Origin: Salvelinus alpinus
Lineage: Eukaryota; Chordata; Actinopteri; Salmoniformes; Salmonidae
DNA: 64,000 nt
Reading direction: 5' to 3'
Assembly (NCBI RefSeq): GCF_045679555.1
Contig: NC_092087.1
Location: 84,434,129 to 84,498,128 of the forward strand
The translations under genes and the position numbers were made by a program. The notes under the pieces were generated by a model. The model saw only the letters and a program-made list of their open reading frames with translations. It did not search any database and had not been told where the DNA came from. Of the stretch, positions 24,451 through 36,000 are shown piece by piece. Within the stretch, counting starts at the first letter, position 1. Each line of letters starts with the position of its first letter.

Positions 24451-25726
24451 TATCCATGTCTGATTTCTATGAATGTATCTGCCACACCACGCCCAAATGA
24501 ATGCTTATTGGTCAGTAGCGGCCATTTTGTTATATCCACAATTATCTCATTATTGTGTGCTTGTAACTGTACTCAGTCTCTCCTTTACTTTTAGCCAAGA
24601 GAGACTGGCATGCATAGTATTGATATTAGCCCTCTGATTACAGTAAAGAGCAAGACAATAACAGCTTAAATGTCCTGTTTTGAATTCATGCTGAAATAAC
24701 TGCGTAAAATCAAATCAAATTGTATTCATCACATGAGCCGAATACAACTGGTGTAGACATTACCGTGAAATGCTTGCTTATGAGCCCAGAGTTAAAAAAT
24801 GACATAATAACACAAGCGGAATAAAATACACAAAATGGAACTATATACAGGGAGTACCATAGAGCCTTAGCCTGATTATGCAACCATTTGGATCAGTTAT
24901 GGGTCTATACCATTTATGTTCAGAAAGGTACATTAGCAGGCTACTCACATGGTGAATTTTGATCACACCATCGTGCTCTCTCTCTCTCTCTCCTTTTAAA
25001 TTCACAGCCAGGGGCTTATTTATTACAGAAACCGTTTACCGTTTATAAACAAACGGAAGCAAACATAGAAAAATGTGAGTTTCTATTGGACAAATTCAGG
25101 TAGGTTCCTCCCCGTTTCGTTTGCTTCCGATTAAGAAACGCTTTGCAACAGAATCAGCATAATGAATATTCCACAGTTCTTTTGTTTTCTTTGTTTTACA
25201 TTCAGCAAGCAAGAGCAAGCTGTTGTCGTAAATAAACACTCAAAATAAGTGTAGCTTTTCCTGGGACTCCAAGAGCTAAAGAGTAATTACCAGAAATAAT
25301 GAACAATTTGAAATGACAGGCAGCCTAGGATAAACATATCCCTCGAAAAAGGAGACATGCAGATAGTCCAGTCATCCACATGGACTGTTGGTATCAACTA
25401 CTCCAAAACCCGATCTAATCCAATAACTTTTTTCCACATTGAGGAACCATTTCCTTTCGACTCCAACATTTCCTTTAACTTTTCTAGACGCTCTTCAGTG
25501 GACAGAGACTGCAAAGAAACCCTTAAATTACTGTGAAGATAACTTTTTTCATGAGCTGTGGTCCTGGCATAATTTCATGAGGCAATCAGGGCTGGATTAA
25601 TGCAGGGGCTTACCCGCGCTGAAGCCCCTGGGGCCCGTGTGTGGCCAAAGAGCCAACAGAAAATGTATAAAAACATTTAATAAATAAGTATTTTTACACA
25701 CACACACACACACATACATACATATA

Positions 25727-26133
25727 CAGTGGGGCAAAAAAAGTATTTAGTCAGCCACCAATTGTGTAAGTTCTCCCACTTAAAAAGATGAGAGAGGCCT
25801 GTACTTTTCATCATAGGTACACTTCAACTATGACAGACAAAACGAGGAAAAAAAATCCAGAAAATCACATTGTAGGATTTTTAATGAATTTATTTGCAAA
25901 TTATGGTGGAAAATAAGTATTTGGTCAATAACAAAAGTTTATCTCAATACTTTGTTATATACCCTTTGCTGGCAATGACAGAGGTCAAACGTTTTCTGTA
26001 AGTCTTCACAAGGTTTTCACACACTGTTGCTGGTATTTTGGCCCATTCCTCCATGCAGATCTCCTCTAGATCAGTGATGTTTTGGGGCTGTTGCTGGGCA
26101 ACACGGACTTTCAACTCCCTCCAAAGGTTATTA
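25727..26133 (-). mobile_element. Tc1-like element, truncated, second copy
   Basis: Same as 18139-18545. Confidence 0.88.
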
Positions 26134-27625
26134 TACGCTCGTATCATCATTAGACCTGTACTGGTCTATAGGGCCTGTATAGTGGTTATTATAGGCTAGT
26201 AACATCATGAGACCTGTACTGGTCTATATGGCCTGTATCTTGGTTATTATAGGCTAGTATCATCATTAGACCTGTACTGGTCTATAGGGCCTGTATCTTG
26301 GTTATTATAGGCTAGTATCATCATTAGAGCTGTATTGGTCTATAGGGCCTGTATAGTGGTTATTATAGGCTAGTATCATCATTAGACCTGTACTGGTCTA
26401 TATGGCCTGTATCTTGGTTATTGTAGGCTAGTATCCTCATTAGACCTGTACTGGTCTATAGGGCCTGTATCTTGGTTATTATAGGCCAGTATCATCATTA
26501 GACCTGTACTGGTCTATAGGGCCTGTATAGTGGTTATTATAGGCTAGTAACATCATGAGACCTGTACTGGTCTATATGGCCTGTATCTTGGTTATTATAG
26601 GCTAGTATCATCATTAGACCTGTACTGGTCTATAGGGCCTGTATCTTGGTTATTATAGGCTAGTATCATCATTAGAGCTGTATTGGTCTATAGGGCCTGT
26701 ATAGTGGTTATTATAGGCTAGTATCATCATTAGACCTGTACTGGTCTATATGGCCTGTATCTTGGTTATTGTAGGCTAGTATCCTCATTAGACCTGTACT
26801 GGTCTATAGGGCCTGTATCTTGGTTATTATAGGCCAGTATCATCATTAGACCTGTACTGGTCTATAGGGCCTGTATATTGGTTATTATAGGCTAGTATCA
26901 TCATTAGACCTGTACTGGTCTATAGGGCCTGTATCATGGTTATTATAGGCTAGTATCATCATTAGAGCTGTACTGGTCTATAGGGCCTGTATAGTGGTTA
27001 TTATAGGCTAGTATCATCATTAGACCTGTACTGGTCTATATGGCCTGTATCTTGGTTATTGTAGGCTAGTATCCTCATTAGACCTGTACTGGTCTATAGG
27101 GCCTGTATCTTGGTTATTATAGGCTAGTATCATCATTAGAGCTGTACTGGTCTATAGGGCCTGTATAGTGGTTATTATAGGCTAGTATCATCATTAGACC
27201 TGTACTGGTCTATATGGCCTGTATCTTGGTTATTGTAGGCTAGTATCCTCATTAGACCTGTACTGGTCTATAGGGCCTGTATCTTGGTTATTATAGGCCA
27301 GTATCATCATTAGACCTGTACTGGTCTATAGGGCCTGTATCTTGGTTATTATAGGCTAGTATCATCATTTGACCTGTACTGGTCTATAGGGCCTGTATCA
27401 TGGTTATTATAGGCTAGTATCATCATTAGAGCTGTACTGGTCTATAGGGCCTGTATAGTGGTTATTATAGGCTAGTATCATCATTAGACCTGTACTGGTC
27501 TATATGGCCTGTATCTTGGTTATTGTAGGCTAGTATCATCATTAGACCTGTACTGGTCTATAGGGCCTGTATCTTGGTTATTATAGGCTAGTATCATCAT
27601 TAGACCTGTACTGGTCTATAGGGCC
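26134..27625 (-). repeat. 58-bp minisatellite, minus orientation, full array
   Basis: About 26 units, running without a gap into the outer edge of the giant palindrome at 27626. Higher-order groups of six units (348 bases) are visible, marked by aacatcatgag, gtatcctcat and aggccagtat variants. Confidence 0.95.
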
Positions 27626-30099
27626 TGTGGGAGCGGGATGAAGAAACCCATGTGCACCATGACAGAGAAGCCTGTAACAGAGCTGTTTATTACTGTGTCA
27701 GTGTGAAAGTAGGGAATTGGCTAGGGAAACTGACAGATCATTAACGTTACATTGCCATACTGACTAATACAACTCACACATTTAATATATGAACATACAA
27801 ACACCATATTACGATTACGGACTAACATTTTAGGCTTGAACAAATATTGTGTTGCAATTCTGACATACAATAATACCTTTCAGAGTTTTGGCAATTTCAT
27901 CTCAACAACAAAAAAGAACGAACACCAAACGGCCTGTGAGGAGTGCTACATGAAAAAGCATAACACCGTATAAAAACTCTGAAGTCAAGGAAACCAGAAA
28001 GAGGTATCCTGTACGTTTTCAAGTTAAAAGTCTCCATTCTCTATTACTCCCCAGTTGAGTTTACTTCACATTTACGTAGATAATGTAATGGATTTGTTTG
28101 CCAGCGTGAGTCTAGACAGCACTAGCTGTATTATGCCTACAACAGTTTAGTTCCAGTCCGCTAGGTGTTTCTCTACAGTATGGGTAGATCTCTGGGTGAC
28201 TTGGACATCCCCATGCATGCACCTTATCAAAGGGTGGGTCTAATCGTGAATGCTGATTGGTTAAAACCGCATTTCAGCCTGTGTCTATTCCATAAGTTAC
28301 CAGCAGCTAAATCTATGACCTTAAAATGCCTATTTACTCTGTTCCATCTGACTGTGTGTAACGGATGTGAAATGGCTAGCTAGTTAGCGGGTACGCGCTA
28401 ATAGCGTTTCAATCAGTTACGTCACTTGCTCTGAAACCTAGAAGTATGGTTCCCCTTGCTCTGCAAGGGTCGCGGCTTTTGTGGAGCGATGGGTAACGAC
28501 GCTTCGTGGGTGTCAGTTGTTGATGTGTGCAGAAGGTCCCTGGTTCGCGCCCGTGTCGGGGCGAGGGGACGGTCTAAAGTTATACTGTTACATGTGCAAT
28601 CCACTGTCTCATCAGCCCAGCCAGGCACTTTATAAACTTGATCTCCACTATAACAAGCATCTAGACATTATCTCACATTTCGTTTAGTCTAACATTTAGT
28701 TTTCAACAGCGGAGATTTGTATAAACCTTGCTGACTGTCTCTCCGACATTTGCAACATTGTTTATATATTCAAATTCGATATCCAGCTGTCCCATTAGTA
28801 ATGAAAGTGTTGGGAGTCGGGAGGAGACTGACAGGCAGCGTTTCTCAGCCAGTCGAAGTCATTAAATCAGCTGGCATCATTTTTATGGATATATACAAAG
28901 AAATGTCAATTGAAAAAGGTGAAATGAAACGAAGTGCAGCTAGTTTGCAGTCTTTCCAGCTTCAGTTTGAAGTGAATGTGTTAGCTTTGTTGTTGGCTAG
29001 CTCCTCTGAACAACCGTGTCCTGACGAGTGAGCACATTTTCTATGCCAGGCGAAATCGCTTCTCATTAGCTCATTGTTATGGATGTATCCAAATAAATGT
29101 CAGAAATGCAAATGCAGCTACTTTGCTGTTATTCTGACTAAGTTAGCCGTAGTTGGCTAGCTAGCAAGCAAGGGATAGGAACGTGGCCAGCCAGTGTGGC
29201 AATGGAACATTTAGAATGAACAACTGGGTCGCGTCCATAGATACAGAACAAAAAGACTGAACGACTGGGTCACGTCTCTAGCAACCGAACCGTCTCGGGC
29301 CTGACAACACCAGTGCCAATATATCGTCCAAATACCCGCATCTCGGGCATTATCACTTAAGTGACTAATTAAATATTGCACCTTCCCATTCTCTGGGCTC
29401 TGTCTGCAATCATAACCAGTAGTATAAACCAGGAATAATAAAACATAAATAATGATCGATGTTTGGTGAATCTATGAATTATGTATGACCACTGGAGCCT
29501 TTACCACAATTCTTTTTTCTATAATATTTTTAAACGTATTTAATCACTCAATCTTGCCAAAGCATATTCTGTGGGAGGGGTTAATATGAATTTAAAATAA
29601 TTTGACATGATTTATATGAATCGGGGTATGAACATATGGACTTTGAAATGAATAAGGGAGAGGTTAAATGTAGGCTAGTCTAAAATAAGCTTATTCCCAC
29701 ACTTTACAATAACTGTTGCAGTGGTCTTAGGTAGTCTCCCTATAGGCTGTTCCCTCCATTGTGACACTGCTGCCCAGTTGAAGAGCTTGTGATCTGCATG
29801 CAGCACCACGCGCCTTAGTAAAAGCACCCCTCAGCCTCAGAAGACGCCCTTCTGGAGGCATGTAGCCACGGAGTCATTAGACCCTAATTTAGGTCTATTT
29901 GCCTACTAGCCAAATAAAGTGCAGAGCATGCATGATGCGTGCAACTCATCATTCCAACATATTTGAACATTTAATTCATCCTTCATGAAAAACTACACCT
30001 GATGCTTCAATTAAGCAGGAAACAACACTTATTATAACAGATGTGTAGCACTGTAAGACACGTGTTTCTCTGTTGTTGTTTTAAACCCGTTTTATTCTC
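27626..30099. other. Outer part of left arm, no recognised gene
   Basis: It mirrors 57681-60435. The open frame at 28750-29031 is not supported by any family resemblance, and its mirror copy is interrupted by a different frame, so I do not call it. The stretch contains the left-only insertion at 28357-28592. Confidence 0.5.
28357..28592 (+). mobile_element. TGTAAC...GTTACA element with tRNA-like box B, left-arm-specific copy
   Basis: It has perfect terminal hexamers TGTAAC and GTTACA, 4-base direct repeats TGTG on both sides, and an internal segment with ctggttcgcgcc that resembles a pol III box B. The mirror position in the right arm (near 59716) is empty, so it was inserted after the arms separated. 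It shares its whole length with 41192-41430. The class (short LTR-like or tRNA-derived element) is not settled. Confidence 0.75.
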
Positions 30100-30547
30100 A
30101 GGACCAGGACTACAACACTGAGTATTGGGACACAGGCCAACAACATATCCTGGTCTCTATTCTCAGGACCAGGACTACAACACTGAGTATTGGGACACAG
30201 GCCAACAACATATCCTGGTCTCTATTCTCAGGACCAGGACTACAACATTGAGTATTGGGACACAGAGCAACAACATATCCTGGTCTCTATTCTCAGGACC
30301 AGGACTACAACATTGAGTATTGGGACACAGGCCACCAACAACATATTGGTCTCTATTCTCAGGACCAGGACTACAACATCGAGTGTTGGGACCCAGGCCA
30401 CCAACAACATATTGGTCTCTATTCTCAGGACCAGGACTACAACATCGAGTGTTGGGACCCAGGCCACCAACAACATATTGGTCTCTATTCTCAGGACCAG
30501 GACTACAACATCGAGTGTTGGGACCCAGGCCATCAACAACATATTGG
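30100..30547. repeat. 65/66-bp minisatellite, left arm
   Basis: About seven units of aggaccaggactacaacat ... attgggacacaggcc. The last units carry ccaccaacaacatattgg. Because some units are 66 bases, long frames stay open on both strands, but these are by-products. The right arm has about five units. Confidence 0.93.
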
Positions 30548-30927
30548 TCTCTTCTACATAATACAACTAAATATTTAAAAAATACATGTTTAAATAAATG
30601 AATATACAATCAGCAATGTAAAACAACATTCCAGATATGTTTTACAATGACATTTACATGCAATCATTTGTTCTGCGTAACAAATCACCAATAGTAAGGT
30701 ATAAGATATTATCAAGTGTATTTTCAGAGTGAAGAAAGAGAAGTTTGGTAGGAGAACTTACTGGCCGTGAGAAAACCGAAGAGTGGTGAGGTCTGTGGTT
30801 GACATGACCTATAAGTGCTGATGGGCAGAGCTGGCTTCCTGCCCCATGATGCCTCTCCCTAACAACCAACACATCATTCACTTCACAATAAAAATTTGTG
30901 AAAGTCTTTTTGGAGCACACTTAATAT

Positions 30928-32545
30928 ACAGTACCAGTCAAAATTTTGGACACACCTACTCATTCAAGGGTTTTTCTTTATTTTGACTATTTTCTACATT
31001 GTAGAATAATAGTGAAGGCATCAAAACTATGAAATAACACATATGGAATCATTGTTAAACAAATCAAAATATATTTGATATTCTTCAAATTAGCCACCCT
31101 TTGCCTTGATGAAAGCTTGGCACACTCTTGGAATTCTCTCAACCAGCTTCATGAGGTAGGCACCTGTAATGCATTTCAATTAACAGGTGTGCCTTGTTAA
31201 AAGTTAATTTGTGAAATGTATTTCCTTCTTAATGTGTTGTGCTAATCAGTTGTGTTGTGACAAGGTAGGGGTGGAATACAGAAGATTTGGTAAAAGACCA
31301 AGTCTATATTACTGCAAGAACAGCTCAAATAAGCAAAGAGAAATGACAGTCCATCAAGACTTTAAGACATGAAGGTCAGTCAATCTGGAAAGTGCAATCG
31401 CAAAAATCATCGAGCGCTTTGATGAAAATGGCACTCATGAGGATCGCCACAGGAAAGGAAGACCCAGAGTTACCTCTGCTGCAGAGGATAGGTTCATTAG
31501 AGTTACCAGCCTCAGAAATCGGTAATTAACTGCACCTCAAATTGCAGCCCAAATAAATGCTTCACAGAGTTCAAGTAACAGACACATCTCAACATAACTG
31601 TTCAGAGGAGACTGTATGAATCAGGCCTTCATGGTCGAATTGCTGCCAAGAAACCACTACTAAAGGACACCAACAAGAAGAAGAGACTTGCCTGGGCCAA
31701 GAAACACGAGCAATGGACATTAGACTTGTGGAAATCTGTCCTTTGGTCTGATGTGTCCAAATTTTAGATTTTTGGTTCCAAAAATCTTTGTGAGACACAG
31801 AGTAAGGGAAAGGGGGATACCTTGTCAGTTGTCCAACAGAATGTATTCAACTGAAATGTGTCTTCAGCATTTAATCAAACCCCTCTGAAAAGGTGAACAG
31901 ATGATCTCTGCATGTGTGGATCCCACTGTGAAGCATGGAGGAAGAGGTGTTATGATGTAGGGATGCTTTTCTGGTGACACTTTCTGTGATTTATTTAGAA
32001 TTCAAGGCACACACTTAACCAGCAAGGCTACCACAGCATTCTGCAGCAATACGCCATCCCATCTGGTTTGCACTTAATGGGACTATCATTTGTTATTCAA
32101 CAGGACAATGACCCAAAACACGCCTCCAGGCTGTGTGAAGGCTATTTGACCAAGAAGGAGAGTAATGGAGTGCTGCATCAGATGACCTGGCATCCACAAT
32201 CACCCGACCTCAACCCAATTGAGATGGTTTGGGATGAGCTGGACCGCAGAGTGAAGGAAAAGCAGCCAAAAAGGCCTCCGCATATGTGGGAACTCCTTCA
32301 AGAATGTTGGAAAAGCATTCCAGGTCACTACCTCATGAAGTTGGTTGAGAGTATGCCAAGAGTGTGCAAAGCTGTCATCAAGGCAACCTTGAAGAATCTA
32401 ACATATATTTTGGTTACAACATGATTCCTTATGTGTTATTTCATTGTTTTGATGTCTTCACTATTATCCTACATGTAGAAAATAGTAAAAATAAAGAAAA
32501 ACCCTTGAATGATTAACTGTGGCCTAACTTTTCACTGGTACTGTA
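30928..32545 (+). mobile_element. Tc1-like element, left arm
   Basis: It is the same family as element A, with both ends present (cagtaccagtcaaaattttg and cactggtactgta). The transposase on the plus strand is broken. The catalytic part at 32068-32424 is still open and reads QQDNDPKHAS and NPIEMVWDELDRR, around the second Asp and the Glu of the DDE triad. A SINE-derived scrap of about 70 bases (31823-31892) interrupts it, and the same scrap is in the right-arm copy, so it predates the duplication. Confidence 0.88.
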
Positions 32546-33089
32546 CAATAAGGAAAGTTGAAAGATATACCCATTAAAATCATTGAAAACAAATGCAACA
32601 ACATAATATGACCACACTAATAGTATTTTTGACCACACTTCCTTATGGCTCATCAGCTACAGTAAAACCTGATGAAGGGTTTTAAAAATAAACATGTTCA
32701 CATCTTTAGGACCAAAGAAATTATACAAGAGGCCTATGTTCCTTATTAAAAAAATATTATTATAGATTTTAAAAGCATATAATTAATGTGATAAGCAGAC
32801 GTTGAACAGATAATGGATTTAATATTTATCTATTGAATACATACCTAATATTGTTGAAACATTATTCTACATTAAAGTTAATTCATGGATAATAGGAGTT
32901 AATGAAATAAGATACAGCTCTGAACACCTCCACCCCACCACACACCACTCCTACTCCAAGACACTGGATACATATGGATCCAGAGCTGCATATTATCTAC
33001 ACAGGTTACCATGGTAATCAGACTTAGTAAACTGTTAGAGAATGGGAGTTGGATGACTCTTTACAATATGTTTTCTATTGAACCTTTAT
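32546..33089. other. 3' flank of the left zinc-finger gene
   Basis: AT-rich and mirrored at 54787-55323. No gene seen. It probably contains the 3' UTR. Confidence 0.55.
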
Positions 33090-36000
33090 TTAGGGATCTG
33101 GAACCGGTGCCGGAGATGAAAGATGACATGTTTGTGTTTTCTGGTGTTGTTTCAGTGACCCTGAATGAGCAAATCTCTTTCCACATAGACAGGAGTAAGG
33201 CTTCTCTCCAGTGTGTGTGACCTGGTGTGTAGTCAGGTTTGAATCTCGAGCAAAACTCTTCCCACACTGATCACAGCTATAAGGCTTCTCTCCTGTGTGT
33301 ATGCGCTGGTGTGCAGTCAGGGTGGAATCTTGAGCAAAACCCTTACCACACTGATTACAGCTATAAGGCTTCTCTCCTGTGTGTATTCGTTGGTGTATAG
33401 TCAGGTATCCTGATTGATTGAAGCTCTTCCCACACTGATAACAGCTATAAGGCTTCTCTCCTGTGTGTATGCGTTGGTGTGTACTCAGGTTTCCTGATTG
33501 ATTGAAGCTCTTCCCACACTGATCACAGCTATAAGGCTTCTCTCCTGTGTGTATGCGTTGGTGTGTAACCAGGGATCCTGAATGATTGAAGGTCTTCCCA
33601 CACTGATCACAGCGATAATGCTTCTCTCCTGTGTGTATGCGTTGGTGTTTAGTCAGGTTTCCTGGTTGAATGAAGCTTTTCCCACACTGATCACAGCTAT
33701 AAGGCTTCTCTCCTGTGTGTATGCGTTGGTGTGTAACCAGGGATCCTGATTGATTGAAGCTCTTCCCACACTGATCACAGCTATAAGGCTTCTCTCCTGT
33801 GTGTATGCGTTGGTGTGTAACCAGGGATCCTGAATGATTGAAGGTCTTCCCACACTGATCACAGCGATAAGGTTTCTCTCCTGTGTGTATGCGTTGGTGT
33901 TTAGTCAGGTCTCCTGGTTGATTGAAGCTCTTCCCACACTGATCACAGCTATAAGACGTCTCTCCTGTGTGTATGCACTGGTGTGCAGTCAGATGTCCTG
34001 ACTTCCTGAAGCTCTTCCCACACTGAACACAGCTATAAGGTTTCTCTCCTGTGTGTATGCGTTGGTGTGAAGTCAGATTTCCTGAATGATTGAAACTCTT
34101 CCCACACTGATCACAGCTATAAGGCTTCTCTCCTGTGTGTATGTGTTGATGTGTAATCAGGGATCCTGAATGATTGAAGCTCTTCCCACAATGATGACAG
34201 CTATAAGGCTTCTCTCCTGTGTGTATGCGTTTGTGTGTAGTCAGACTTCCGGATAGTGCAAAGCTCTTCCCACACTCTTCACAGGTATAAGGCTTCTCTC
34301 CTGTGTGTATGCGTTGGTGTCTAGTCAGGTGTCCTGAGTTCCTGAAGCTCTTCCCACACTGAACACAGCTATAAGGTTTCTCTCCTGTGTGTATGCGTTG
34401 GTGTGAAGTCAGATCTCCGGATTGATTGAAGCTCTTCCCACACTGATCACAGCTGTAAGGCTTCTCTCCTGTGTGTATGCGTTGGTGTGTAGTCAGGTGT
34501 CCTGACTTCCGGAAGCTCTTCCCACACTGATCACAGCTGTAAGGCTTCTCTCCTGTGTGTATGTGTTGGTGTGTTGTCAGGGCTCTTGATTGACCGAAAG
34601 TCGTCCCACAATCAAAGCAGGGGTAAGGCCTCTCCCCTGTATGAATTCTCAGAGATTTTAAGGTTTTAGATGCAGCGAAACTCTTCCCACACTGAGAGCA
34701 GTGGTACGGTTTCTCTCCAGTGTGACTCCGCTGGTAAATTATCAATTCCCTCTGTTTAGCAAAACTCTTCCCACAGTCAAAGCAGCAGTGGTGAGGTTTC
34801 TTCCCTATACGTCTCTGCTGGTGTTTCTTGAGGTGTTCTGGTCTGGAGAGACTCTTCTCTTCCTTGTCAGCATCATGATGTTGTCGAGGCTCCCCAGATG
34901 ATAAGCCCTTCCCACTGAGAGAGCAACGATTAGGGCTGTCCCCTGTGAAACAAAGACATTGAATAGCATGGACATCTGAAATCAGGCTCCCTGATGGGAC
35001 TTTGATAAATGCTGAAAATTGGCAATCAAAATAAACGTACTACCACAGCAACCATGTTATTTTTTAGAAGCATATTTGATTCCGAATTCTGACATATAAC
35101 TTTTGTATGTGAAAACTATTTCTAAGATGCATACTTTCAGTTTTCCTGAACTCACTGCACTCGGTCAAAAGAAGGAAGCTTGTGCTGCTTGTGTTAGAAC
35201 ATGTAAAGATGAAATATGCCTCTATGAATCTGATGTAGGCCTTGACGTGTCCTAATAAATTGAGAAATTGCTCAGAAAACCAGGTGTTTTTAACAGCGTC
35301 GCTCCGATTGTCAACTTAAGCCAATTAAGATAAGCAGAGTAAGGTGTTTACATGACTAATGCCATAGTCGACCTACTGCCATAACTAGTTTAATGTCAAA
35401 ATATGATTGGGAATGTGTTGGATTCTAGCTTGAAATATACCTATTCATGTTACCATACTAGAACTTGTTGATTACTTTGCATGTAGAAGGAATGTATATG
35501 TTGGGGTCAATGGAGGGTGGATAGGAACTAAGTGTATGGAAAGTTACTGAGTGAGACAAGGGGGGGGGGGGGGTGCAGAAAGTTTACACTGTCTTTTGAC
35601 CAAGATACACTTTTAAAAAATGGGTGGAATGACCCAGATATTTTCATATATAATGAATCAATGGCAGAACTCTGATATGACGTCATTGTTTTATCCACTG
35701 AGTTCTGAAACTACGGTGCGCGACATTGAACAATGTTCCAATAAATCAACAACCTACTTTTTGGTTTTTTTCAAATTGCCAGCGACTTGAAGCTAAAATT
35801 GGGATCATGTTTACTGCGCTAATGACCATACCAACAGTAAAGGAGAGCAAAGTAGAATACAGTGAACTTAACAAAACAAGGAATTTGTGTTAAGTAATGC
35901 GGGCCGCCATCTTTATGCACCTCCGCTATCGTTACAGAAGCAGACTGTAGTCTAATCTACACACCGTGGTTCTTACTTAATGAAATAAAATCTCCATCTT

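Larger units (their letters stand above)
19574..27061. repeat. 7.5-kb block, second copy (start of contig)
   Basis: It starts at the first base after the gap with the sequence found at 11986 and follows the first copy at a constant +7,588. At 27061 it passes the point where the first copy ends and simply continues in the array. Confidence 0.97.

Noticed and set aside
15140-27625. CRISPR-like array
   Set aside because: Units are head-to-tail without unique spacers, the organism is a vertebrate, and no cas genes occur. It is a minisatellite.
28480-28570. A functional tRNA gene
   Set aside because: The box B-like motif is present, but I could not see a full cloverleaf with paired acceptor arm. 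It belongs to a dispersed repeat with several copies.
28750-29031. 93-aa frame in the outer left arm
   Set aside because: No family resemblance. Its mirror frame in the right arm is on the other side of an insertion and reads differently; no splice or start support.
30175-30609. Open frames of 144 and 123 aa on opposite strands
   Set aside because: They arise because some repeat units are 66 bases, a multiple of three, and lack stops on both strands. They are repetitive and present in all frames.
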